DNA of 64,000 nt. Source: Sordaria brevicollis. Its lineage: Eukaryota; Ascomycota; Sordariomycetes; Sordariales; Sordariaceae. The position numbers were made by a program, and so were the translations under genes. This document shows positions 11,551 to 22,500 of the stretch, piece after piece (position 1 is the first letter of the stretch; every line of letters starts with the position of its first letter). The notes beneath the pieces are model-generated. The model made no database searches and had not been told where the DNA came from. It worked only from the letters and a program-made list of their open reading frames with translations. Location of the stretch: the NCBI GenBank assembly GCA_033439795.1, contig JAUTDP010000010.1, positions 434,001 through 498,000 on the forward strand, written 5' to 3'.

Positions 11551-13345
11551 ATTGTGGTAGGGCATGTCAAAGAGACAGAGAAAGAGCGACGACCTCAACG
11601 ATCACTTCAGTTGCAAAGAGATTGGAGATTTGGAAGACTGGAGGGTGAGATGAGTGTTTCAACCTCAAGCACGGAAAGTGCAAACAGCAAAACTGCTTTT
11701 GCCCACTGAAAACAGGCAAGAAGGACTGAGAAATACAGTGGGTCGATTGTATCTGGTACTTGGTGGATCATGCTCATGCATGCAAGTGGCCTAGCGATTG
11801 GGCACAAGCGCCTTGTACTCCGTACTTTGCATTCGCGTAGCCTGCAGTCGTCATCCGGGTCGGCTACGACCTTCTACAGTCTCGTCTCAGCGGGCAGTTG
11901 CAACCATTGAAAAAGAAGCAAGACAGGCAGACAGGCCAGTCCAACGGCCGGGATGTTACCGGGCTGGCGGGGACGGGATGTACGACGTACATACAGGCAG
12001 TGATGATGGACAATGGACATCTCATTCCATCCGCCATCCGCCATCCGCCCGACGCCCTCTGCCGCCGGGATTCGACAATTGCAATCGTGGCGGAGTCCAT
12101 ACTGTACACCCCGAACATCTCATTCTCTGATTCTCGACACCACTATCGCTTTGACTCTTTTTCAACACCACCATCGTCCAATTATACGGGCTGCACAAAC
12201 ACAGGAAACCAGCAATGATCGTCATTGACCCCCTCACCAGTCTCTCACCAGTCCCTCACCACAACTTTAACCCGTCATCAAGGGCCTCGCACCTGTCCCT
12301 TCGGACTCTTGTTATTGGATGAGACTCCGGGCAAGCGTCACCTCCCACGCCGTCCTGAATATGGGCAACCGCGCACCTTTCTTTATCCCACCTTCACATG
12401 GTGAAAGGCAGTCACGGCAGAGGCAGGCCACAGTGGGCCGGTTGGCGGTTGGCCGTTGTGGACTTCCACTTGTCCTCCCCTAAGAAACCAAGGTAGCCGC
12501 CGGCAACGGTGCCCGGGTTTCGGAAGCCCCATCTCGAGCATAGCACTCGTCACATAGCTCAAGTGGAATAACGTTATCTAAGGTACCTCTATGTGACACA
12601 TTACGCTGTCCACTCTTTGATGGTCCCATTGAGGGAACTCGTCGCGGCAGAGACCCGACATCACGGTGACTACCCTGCCGGCGGACGATGCTGCGCAATG
12701 TCGTACTCCCGGTCGGTTTCCATCCTCGTCGACGGATTCCAGCGCACAAAATGAGAGCGCACTGCAGATGCAGGATGGTAAGATGGTGAGATGGTGAGAT
12801 GGAGGGCATGAACTTATAGGATGGTGGGAAAGAGGTACGTAGTAGATACACTAATTCGACTTTCTCTTGCCGATTTTGGCAGGCTTGCTGATCGGTGTCC
12901 GGCGTGCGGTGCAGTGACGACGGGAACCACTCGGAGTCGCCACTTTCTGTTTACTGTTGGTAGGTTTGGCTTGATTTCGCGGCCAACCTGTTTGCTTCAC
13001 TCACAAAAAAAGGTGCTTTGTCTGATCTGCCCCTCCATCCCTTCACCTGCCCTGGTGGCAGATGGGATATAAAACATCCCCTTCGTCATATCAAGGTCGT
13101 TGACCTCTTTCCTTCAAGTCATTTTTATTCCGTCAAGTGTTTGCATCACCTTCACCACTGCTGCAGAGGTTAGTGTGCTTCTCCATGTCGACGATCAAGG
13201 ACCTTCCTTTCACTCCCACCTCTCACAAACAGCACAAAATTTGCTACCAGCTTCTGCCTACCATTTCTGGAGGACTGCATATTCTCATGAGGCCTGGAGA
13301 CCATAGTAGCTGACAACTTTTCCTGTATCTCTAGCACCATTCATC

Positions 13346-15593
13346 ATGGCCTCACCACCTATGCCCATTCAGTCGGCGGGGCGACGTAGGGGGTCTGCCG
13401 CACGTAGGGAGTCTAGGGACTTCCATGAAACCCTCCTCGACACAGTATCACTGCTCGGGACCTCATACCTATCTACTGCACCCATCGCCCAGGAAATTCT
13501 CGCCAGGGATTTAGCAGAGTTGGAGGACGACGAGCAACATGAACGAGATGACGAATGCCCCTCCGATGACGAGGCAGATCTCGATCCGCCTATCGACGTT
13601 GGGTCTCTGCCTGTTGGCGCTCACCTAGTCTCGCGACCTGGAGGCATCGCTTATGGCACTCTCCGACCTATCGTCGCCAGCGAGTTTCAAGGTGCCCCGA
13701 TTGTCTGCGAAACCGATGTCGTCGAGTCTCGTGCAGCAGAACGCAGTCTTCTTCGCGACAACCATCTTCTCCCACCCAAACATCCCCGGTCACCCAACGA
13801 CCCTCTATGGAAGAAGATCTACCGCCGCCTGTTCAGCACAAAGGTTCCTGTCTCGGACAAGATCTTTGAGGAGACTCCGCTCCTTGAAGAGTATCCCTTG
13901 CCGCCATCACCAACCATCAGCGAGGAGATCAACCAATGGGAACGAGCTGTTGCTCAAAACATGCTCAAGACCACCTGGCAACGTGAGGCCCAGACAATCA
14001 CAAAGTACTCGCGGTCTCTCATTGTGACTTTCTTGCTACACTACTCGGTTACCGTTACCAGTGTGTTTACTGTTGGGCGTATTGGCCGTCTGGAGCTCGG
14101 AGCCGTCAGTCTCGCCACCATGACTGCCAACATCACATGTTACGCTCCAGTCCAGGGTCTTTCGACGTGCTTGGACACGCTTTGTGCCCAGGCGTTTGGA
14201 TCTGGCCACAAGAAGCTAGTCGGCCTCCAGTTACAGAGGATGACATACCTCTTGTGGATCCTACTACTTCCCATTGCGACTCTCTGGTGGTTCTCCGGTG
14301 GTGTCTTGAACCGCATCATCCCCGATCCGGATACCGCAGCGCTAGCCGGCATGTATCTTCGAGTTCTCATTCTTGGCACTCCCGGAGTGGCAGCATTTGA
14401 GAGCGGCAAACGCTTCGTCCAAGCCCAAGGACTTTTCCATGCCACCACATTTGTTCTTCTCATTGGTGCGCCACTCAACGTACTGGCCAACTGGTTCTTC
14501 GTGTGGAGGATGGGCTGGGGATTCACAGGTGCCGCAAGTGCTGTCGTCTTTACCCAGAATCTTCTGCCGTTCCTTCTCTTTCTCTACGTCCGCTTTGTCC
14601 AGGGTATGGAATGCTGGAATGGACTGAGCCGACATGCGTTTAGCAACTGGGGTGAGTGGCTTCCTACACTTGTGTGGCGGTGTTCATGACAATACGCTAA
14701 CCTCCAACCTAGGTCCCATGATTCGCCTGGCTTTGCCTGGCATGATTATGGTCGAGGCTCAGTACTTTGCTTTCGAAGTCCTCACGTTGGCCGCCAGTCA
14801 ATTTGGCAGCGCTCACCTTGCTGCGCAAAGTGTCCTGGTTACTGTCACGTCGACGACCTTCAACATCCCATTCCCACTTTCGATTGCAGCTTCCACCCGT
14901 GTGGCTAACCTCATCGGCGCCAAACTGAGCGACGCCGCGCGTACCAGCGCCAAAGTGGTATGTCTCAATCTCCTGACGGGTAGACGGTTACGCAGTGGTG
15001 CTGACTTGTATTGTCTTTCTAGGCACTTTGCTGCGGTATTGTTGTTGGCCTGTTCAACATGACCTTGCTGAGCAGCCTGAGGTTCAAGATTCCGTATCTT
15101 TTTACCAACGATCAAGAGGTTGCCGCTATCGTGTCCAAGGTCTTACCAATCTGCGCCGTGCTACAAATGGTGGATGCTTTGGCCGCCATTTCACACGGTC
15201 TGCTCAGAGGTATCGGCAGACAGGGCATTGGCGGTTTCACCAATCTCTTTTCGTACTACCTCATCGCCCTGCCGATTTCATTCTCAACTGGATGGGCTTT
15301 GGGATGGAAATTGCAAGGACTCTGGTTTGGAGTTGCAATTGGTCTTGCAGTGTAAGTGGTGACCCCATTCAGTGCATGTGCATCTGTTATCAGCGCTATC
15401 TTTTAGCGGATGATTTGCAGTGCATTAGGGCGAAATCGCTTACTGACGTGCTGTGACTGCTTGGTGTAGGGTATCCACTGTTGAGCTCTGGTATCTCCAC
15501 CAGGCCGATTGGGAGCACGCTGTTCAAGAAGCTGAGAACAGGTTGAGGTCTGATGAGGCTTGTCATCAAAGTCAGCGTAGGGAGTCTAAGTAA
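13346..15593 (+). CDS. MATE family multidrug/toxin extrusion transporter
   Basis: Four exons (13346-14651, 14713-14957, 15023-15351, 15470-15593) join in frame to 667 residues. Introns are about 61, 65 and 118 bases with donors GTGAGT, GTATGT and GTAAGT. The N-terminal 210 residues are hydrophilic with an acidic stretch (about residues 50-90), as in vacuolar or plasma-membrane fungal MATE proteins. From about residue 220 two bundles of hydrophobic helices follow. Family sequence is clear: GRLGRLE-like start of the core (GRIGRLELGAVSL), GLSTCLDTLCAQAFGSG near residues 270-286, PLNVLANWFFVW, then in the second half IAASTRVANLIGA and HGLLRGIGRQ. MATE proteins export organic cations and drugs using proton or sodium gradients; the substrate here is unknown. 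The start was chosen at ATCATGGCC, in good context, before the hydrophilic tail. Confidence 0.93.
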
Positions 15594-15965
15594 AGCCTTG
15601 GCTGGGCTGGGGCTGGTAAGTGTTCAGAAGGACTGAAGCCATGATACCGAAACGAGACATCAAGGACAGCAACAAGAACGGAAACCAAAACGAAACAAAA
15701 GAAACACGAAGCAGGTGTTTGAATGAGCAAAAGGGAGGCTGCATGCATCACCCGGGATTGAGGGCTTCCGTACTTTGCATGAACTACACATAGCCGCTGT
15801 GCGGCACCGCCTCGGGAGCATAGTATCACGGAGTTTGGGTTTCAGGGGGACAGATTAGCATGTTTTGCATGTCATGTTCGATTATTGTAGACGCCCGTGC
15901 CGTTGAAGGGGTGGCGTCATATACCTAGAGAGCACAACTTTGACAATCAAAAGGACGTTATCATT

Positions 15966-16769
15966 TCAAAACAAGTATTGAGTTTGGAACCATTTGAGCT
16001 GTCTCGGGTAAGTGACAGCGACGCTTGTCTTGTGTCGTGTTTCAAATATGTCGACTCGAAGAGAATTCTTTCGCCGCATGTCGAAAAGATGTCTTTGGTC
16101 CAACGGAAGCCCTTGGACGTTGTGATACACGACGTTGAAGCTTTTCTCTCTTAGCAAATCTCTGGGCACTACGTCATCAAGCATTGGGGGTGCAACTTCG
16201 TGGGGGTACGTACCCCGTTCGCGTGCCCGCCGCGCGAGTAACGTACGGTACAGTACCGCAGCGAAGTACAGCTGGACACTGTGGAACTTTGTTATCAACA
16301 CCAAGGTCGATCCTTGTGCAAGCTTGTTTAAAAATGAAGGGGGTTTTCCAATACATAATGGGAGTTCAACGTCTAACACCGATGTCGCCGGCGATGTTCG
16401 GTTATGCGGTAGCGGTTCGGCCGCGGGATGTTCGGATGCCCCTGGCGCATGTGCATTGTTGGGTGTCATGGGATGAGAAGCTGAGATGGATAAGGTCCCG
16501 TGGTAAGATGGGATGGAATCGTAAGAGGTGTCGATTGATACATCGAACGAAGTAAATGGTGGAAGAATTTCATCGTTTTTTCGCAAAAGTATCCGACGTG
16601 GATGTCCGTGATCAGCGATGATTTTCATGTTGAAGATTAGCGAGACAATCAACTTAAAAAAGTGGTGATGTGGTGCACGAAAAAGGTAGCCAGCAAGAGT
16701 TAATTTGGTAACCAGCAAGAGTCTCAACCCCTCAAAGTCTTCAACGCCCAATTGCACCAACTCCCCCAA
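15966..16769 (-). CDS. Uncharacterised single-exon ORF, 267 residues (weak)
   Basis: This uninterrupted frame is long for non-coding DNA. I recognise no domain. The first 60 residues include a moderately hydrophobic stretch; the rest is basic and mixed. The N-terminal coding part overlaps the left arm of the 45-bp inverted repeat, so the residues near LLLVTKLTLAGYLF are matched by a mirror copy (LLVTIWTLAGYLF) encoded in the other arm. That suggests the frame may owe its openness to a repeat rather than selection. It lies tail-to-tail with the MATE gene. Confidence 0.22.
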   Translation of the reverse strand: MGELVQLGVEDFEGLRLLLVTKLTLAGYLFRAPHHHFFKLIVSLIFNMKIIADHGHPRRILLRKNDEILPPFTSFDVSIDTSYDSIPSYHGTLSISASHPMTPNNAHAPGASEHPAAEPLPHNRTSPATSVLDVELPLCIGKPPSFLNKLAQGSTLVLITKFHSVQLYFAAVLYRTLLARRARERGTYPHEVAPPMLDDVVPRDLLREKSFNVVYHNVQGLPLDQRHLFDMRRKNSLRVDIFETRHKTSVAVTYPRQLKWFQTQYLF

Positions 16770-17050
16770 AAATGGGTTTGAGGATGCGCTGACTTCTAGA
16801 ATACATTATCATTTAGTTCTCAAGACGAATTGACCTTTTGATTTTGCACTACTAAAATTTGCGAGCATTTCTTCGTCTACAAACGTCGTCGTCGTTTTTC
16901 GAGATGCGGCGTAACCCCATGTCACTTCTGGCTGACCGGGGTGGCTCCAAAAAAGGCCAGGGGAAAAAATAGGCCTTCTATGATTCTTGGGCCAATAACT
17001 GTGGGACTCTTGCTGGTTACCATTTGGACTCTTGCTGGCTACCTTTTTCG
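16679..17050. repeat. Inverted repeat with about 45-bp arms and 281-bp spacer
   Basis: The left arm (16679-16723) and right arm (17005-17050) are reverse complements over nearly their full length; the mismatches are confined to about 5 bases in the middle. Each arm also contains two copies of CTTGCTGG(C/T)TACC, one plain and one slightly altered, so the arms are themselves internally repeated. The structure could be a degenerate MITE or a stem-forming element. I could not find target-site duplications. Confidence 0.75.
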
Positions 17051-17803
17051 ATGTGGTGCACTCTGCGGTGATGCAAGTAGTGAAAAATTGTTACCGGTGG
17101 TACGTAGGACGAACTGTGGATCCGGGTCAGGCCCCTCCTCATCCGGGCGTTCTCGTCTCGTCTCGTCTCAGACATCTCCGGGCGTCCGAGCTCCCGCCTC
17201 CGGACAGAGGGGAATGACAAGTACATTGAAGATGAACACCTTGACTATTACCGGTTCAATTAGTGTCACACAAGTCTCAGCAATGTCATAAACCAGGCAA
17301 AGGAGAGGAATTATTGATAATATCTTTTGTTGTCTTTTATTATTGACTAAGTCTAAAAAAATGTATAGGGGAAATCTCTAATATTGCAAGAAAGAAAAAT
17401 TGCATCAACTCCATAAGCGCATAGGTATCCCGTAAAAATCAAGTAAGCCATAAAACCCATAAATCATCTAATGCATGCATGCTTCCCTCTCCAAACATTT
17501 TGCTCCGCAAAAACGCCCAATGGATATCTTTTGTGATGTTAGATGTCGCGGTGGATGTTGATGTTGTTTTGCAATGTGGTGTGGAACACATCGCCATTGG
17601 GGATGGTTCGCGTTGTTAGAAGTGACTCGGGCCACTTGGTTGTAGGAGCAATTCTCCTCAATCTCTCTTTCTCTCTGTTGTGTGCTTGTGCTACCTCGTG
17701 GTAGCGAAGCGAGTTTTGTGACTCTTGGATCGATCCCTTATAAAGATCAAATCGCTCTGATGGACTTTTTTTGTCTGATTCCAGATGACAACAAACAGCC
17801 CGT

Positions 17804-19528
17804 TCAAGGGTTGCTGACATAGGACCTAGCACGCTCCAGATCCAACTGATCATGACGAGACTCGGGATCGCGGTTGTTCTTCTGGTTCTCAATGTCCGAG
17901 TCGTGGCTATCCTCATCGTCACCACCAAAGGCGTACTTGGATCTCTTGCGGATGCGGGCACCCCACTTCCAGAAAGCAAAGGGGATCAGGCAGCACAGCA
18001 GACCGAGGAAGGCCAGGAAGGTCGAGGCCCACTGGTCGCCCATGCGGTGGTACATCTGCTCGGTGAACAGCACGGTGCCGGCACCCCAGAAGGAGCGGAT
18101 GAAGGTCTTGGCGGCGAGCGCGGAGGCGGCCTGGTGCTGGTACGAGTCGACAAGGTAGTTGTTGGCGGCGTTGTAGAGGAAGATGAAACCGAAACCAATG
18201 GGGAAACCGGCGAGGGCGGGGCCGACCCAGATAAGACGGGGGTAGGAGGACCAGGCGAAGATGAAGAGACCGATGGGGATGAACCAGCAGGAGACCATCA
18301 TGGGAATCAGGCGGATCTCGGCGGGAGGCTTGCCGTTGTACTTCTGGACCTGCTTGAGGTAGTGCTTGTTGACGATGGGTGCGCACAAGGCGGAGCAGAT
18401 GACGCCGACGGCCAGAGGAATGAACATGAGACCGGTGATACCGGGCGAGTAACCCTTGCCGGCCTCGAAGATGATGGGGTAGGCGACGAAGAACATGTAC
18501 AGAAGACCGTAGAGGACCGACATGTAGAGCGAGATGAGCAGCACAATGAGCTCGCGGAACAGGAGCTGGAAGGGACGAATCAAGAAGACGGTCATACGCT
18601 CCGAGAAGGGACGCTGGTCGAGATCGCCCTCGGTCACGTACGAGTTGTCACCGGACTGCTTGCGAAGCTTCTTGGCGCGGCGGGCGAGGATGGTGGGCGC
18701 GTAGGTTTCCTTGACGGTGAAGGTGATGAGAACCCAGACGACGAAGGACATGATGAGCTGGATCCAGTAGAGCCAGCGCCAGCCAGCGAGCTGGAGCCAA
18801 CCACCGACGAGTGGACCGACTAAAGATATCGGTTAGTGTCTGAAATTCAGCGACAGTGGACAAGAAAGGTTCAACTTACTCGCAGGACCAATGAAAGGAG
18901 CAGCAGAGAAGGCAGCCATGGGGACACCACGCTCCTCATTCCTCCACAAATCGGCAAGAGTACCACCGACCAGGGTCATGGGCGCGGAGAAGGCGATACC
19001 GTCGATCAAACGGCAGACAATGAGGGTACCAATGTTCTTAGCGACGGCGCAGGGAATGACAAAGATGACGGCGAGGAGAAGGGTTGAGCCGTAGATAAGC
19101 TGTCGTCCAAAGACTTCGGAAAGCGGAGCGAAAACCATGGGACCTGTGCGTCCATGTTAGATCTCGGAGATAATCAAAGATGGTTCCTCTTCCCCAGATT
19201 AGAGAGGACACTTACCAACACCGAAACCAACGACGAAAACAGTAATGGGGATAAGAGCAGCCTCGTGGCTGATGCCGAACTCTTCAGCTACGCTGTCGAC
19301 ATTGGCAGTGATGACCGAGGAACAGAAGGCGACGACGAAACAGGTGATAGCAACCACCATGGTACAGTACCATTTGTACGCCTTGGACCAGTTCTTGGGG
19401 TTTGCCGGGTCATTTTCCGCAAACGTGACGAGCTTGTAGTCCTGCTGTGTCTCTCCTCCTTCCGGGATCTTTTCCTTCTGGGGCTGTGGCGCCCCAGCCG
19501 CTGTGGGCGCTTGTTGTGTTGCTGCCAT
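17804..19528 (-). CDS. MFS transporter, DHA1 type (multidrug or polyamine exporter)
   Basis: Three exons on the minus strand (19528-19216, 19143-18880, 18819-17804) join in frame to 530 residues. Both introns (72 and 60 bases) begin GTAAGT. The N-terminal 45 residues are hydrophilic, then [11 protein letters not shown] leads into the first helix. This NPxNW entry and [15 protein letters not shown] (about residues 105-119, including the loop 2-3 motif) are typical of the fungal DHA1 drug:H+ antiporters such as FLU1, TPO and caffeine-resistance proteins. [20 protein letters not shown] matches the motif C and helix 5-6 region. A cytoplasmic loop of about 60 charged residues separates the two six-helix halves. 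The C-terminus is acidic and hydrophilic. It probably exports drugs or polyamines at the plasma membrane; the substrate cannot be read from sequence. It converges with the MATE gene 2.2 kb away, a second exporter. Confidence 0.93.
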
Positions 19529-22500
19529 GGCGATGTTTTGCGGTGTTGATGCTACTAAAGTAGAAGCTTGTTCTTGAGATGGGGCTAGACTGTTGTCGAC
19601 AAAAACCGTCTTGTTTGTTTTCGAGGTACTCGGCTCGGCTCAGGGGTAGATCGATCGACTCGGTTGGTGCTTTACCATGCAATGGGTGTAAGACTTGGTA
19701 TATCAGAGACGACTGAAAGAGAGAATGAGTGATGCCCCCACTGGATGGTCAGTGTGCAAAGTGTGCGATATGGAATGATGAGGCTCAGATCCGTCTGGAG
19801 GAGGGCACATCCGCGAGATTATATCTTTTCAGTCTCCATACCCGTCGTTTAACTGTGGACGGCCCTCGCGTTTGATTCGGGTTTACTCGGTTATCTTCGT
19901 GATGGGAAATTTCTCCATAACCCCTGCGTAGATCATCAGCAAAGAAACCTCGTGCCATCGCCGTCGTGGTTTATGCGGTACGTACTGGTTGGTTTGTAGG
20001 GGGAGGTGTAGGTACTTGGGGTATTGTACCATCCAGGTTTCCTATTTGGGCTTGGACTCGCTTCTTACAGCGAGCACGTCTCGCGGTACGCCCTTGACGC
20101 CCTATAGGCTCATGCAGAACCAACCAATGAAAGTGCCCAACGGTCTGGGATAGGTGCTGTCGCCATTGCGGCTGACCTCCTTCATGATGGTGGTGACCAT
20201 GTCGCCGGTGGCGACGGTGGGCACCTTGAAACAAGAAGTTCAAGGACCGTGATCCCAATCGAGTCAGAATCGACACAGTAGCCAGCTGCCAAAGCCATGA
20301 CGTTGCCAAGAAGAAATTGCCATCGTCGAACTTCTGTGCAGTTCATTCCATGTTCGCTGGAACCGTCCGAAACCGGCCCCAGTTTAACAGGCGGGAGAGG
20401 GGCTGATTGGCCCGGAAGGCTCGGCATCGCGAACTTGTCGTAGACGCGACGAACTCGTTCGCCATCTTGAACCCTCGACCAGTTCAGACGAGGATACTAC
20501 TCCAGGTCACCGCCATGGGCTGGCTAGAACAGGCGTTGAATCATACGTGCGTATCTGGTTGATGCCCAACAGAGGGAGGGAGGAATCAGTTGGGAGGCCG
20601 TGATGCCTTTATCACTGGAATCAGCATCACGGGAAGGTCGGATTTTTGAGCTTCTCATTCTTCTTGTTCCACTGGTGATAAAGACGATCTCCTCCAACGA
20701 AGTGGCATCCCACGAGGAAGTGGACGCTTGACGGTCGTAAAAGTCAACCCTTACTGGACAAACCACGAGGCCCACTGGGCCATGGCTTCTACAATCGAGT
20801 TGGTACCTGAGGTCGGTAACAGAAGCTTCGCGGGAGATGAGGACGGCAAGGAAGGTTCTATCATGCCTCCCTGTACTGTTCCATCCGGAATCCAAACCCG
20901 GCAATAGCTTCGGTGCTCGCAATAAAAGGGTTCAAACCCGGGGCCCCGTCCGGAGTTGTCCTCGATCAAGTCCGTAATTGTCCGTTTTACTGCGCTGTTC
21001 TGAGTGTCAACACTGGGATTATGCCTTGATGCTTGAAGGCTTGAAGTTTTCAGTGGTACAGTAGGAGAGTGCTTGGCTTACACCATAAAATGGAAAAAAA
21101 AGGGTTTCGTTTAGGCCATTGTACTTGTGAGGTTGATTTCTCTTGTTCTTTTCCTTGATGGCCGGCATGGTCGGAAGCTGCTCAATCTGGACATGTCAGA
21201 GCCCCATCCGGGAGACGGAGGAGCCACATGTGGGGTCCGGGCGAGCCGCTTTGGCCCCGCTCGGCATAAGGAACCGGTTGAGGACCACCTCACCCCTGCC
21301 GCCCTGTCACCGTTCCGCTCGACGAATCCGGGTCCGGCCCTCCGATCCACTCAACCCGAAGCACGACCAAGGCCGGGTTGCGGACCGGACGACGAGTGCC
21401 AAGAGCGATGTGCAGCGGGAAGCGGTTCGGCAAGAATCCGTACTGTGTCATAGGGCTACATGATATGCGCCGGATAGGCCTTGTGCTGCTGCTGTGTAAT
21501 GTGTTCTTTGATTGTGGTTGTTTGGTGATGCTTTGCTCCTCGGCGAACATGAAGATCCGTAAATCTGCACCCTTACAGTGACGATTTTCAGCCTTCATCA
21601 CATAGAGTAGGTAATAGGAGTGCTCTTGGAGATGTCACTATCGACGACGAAATTCGTGGTAGGAAACACATGGTCGCAGATGCGGCATCGTGCCATAACC
21701 AACCAGCCAAATGCACCTAGGTATACACCACCATACGTACCTGGCGCACATCGTTAGAGAATTCCCACGTTGCAACGTTCGGTCAAATTGCTTGCATTGC
21801 ACTAGTGTTTCTCTTGTGTGCGTTGGTCGCAATTTGTTCGGCTTGTCCATTCGGCGTGGGGGTTGGTGCACGAGATTTCTTCAGTGCGGTGTTTTTCCTC
21901 TCAATCGCTTCTCGCGCGGTTCTTCATCTTCTAGGCCTTTGTGTCAAGGGGTGAGTTTCTTGCGCCGATGGGCGTCGTGTCGCAATGCTTGGTTAGAATG
22001 GTTGGTGATGACAATCCAGATGTTCGCAGTGAACGACAATGGAGCCATCACGTACGATGGCGTAAGGGTCTGGGTGCCTGGGAAGGGTCCTTGCAAATTT
22101 ACAAAATTTTTGAAAAGACCTGCGACTTCGCGACAGCGAGTGGACCCGAGCAAAGAACGCAGCTGCCCAACGGTTCGGAAATGATATGGCATTGGGTCGC
22201 GCTCACGTGATACGACAAATGACCCCCATCTGCACCTGGCATTGATTCCAGGACTCTGGCAGTGGCAATGCAGCAATCTGCTTGTTTTGAGATTTGTCCA
22301 ATGTCCGAACCGAAACCCAAATCTTCAACATCATGATCTCCAGATGCGGTTCACATGGCAGCACCCGCGACAGATCAACATCAGATGAAACCAGATCTTG
22401 CTACCGGAATAGATTGAAGACTCAACCACACACCGCGCATTGTTTCCCACACCTAGGTAGAGGTACTCAAAACTCGAAACTGTTGCAATTGCACTGCTGG

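Larger units (their letters stand above)
15594..17803. other. Interval between the MATE and MFS genes
   Basis: The interval holds 3' untranslated sequence of the two convergent genes, a doubtful minus-strand ORF (15966-16769) and a long inverted repeat (16679-17050). Bases 17290-17560 are locally AT-rich and probably include the MFS 3' end. Nothing else was recognised. Confidence 0.5.

Noticed and set aside
20925..20945. tRNA-like GGGTTCAAACCC
   Set aside because: No acceptor stem, D-arm or anticodon arm at the right distance.
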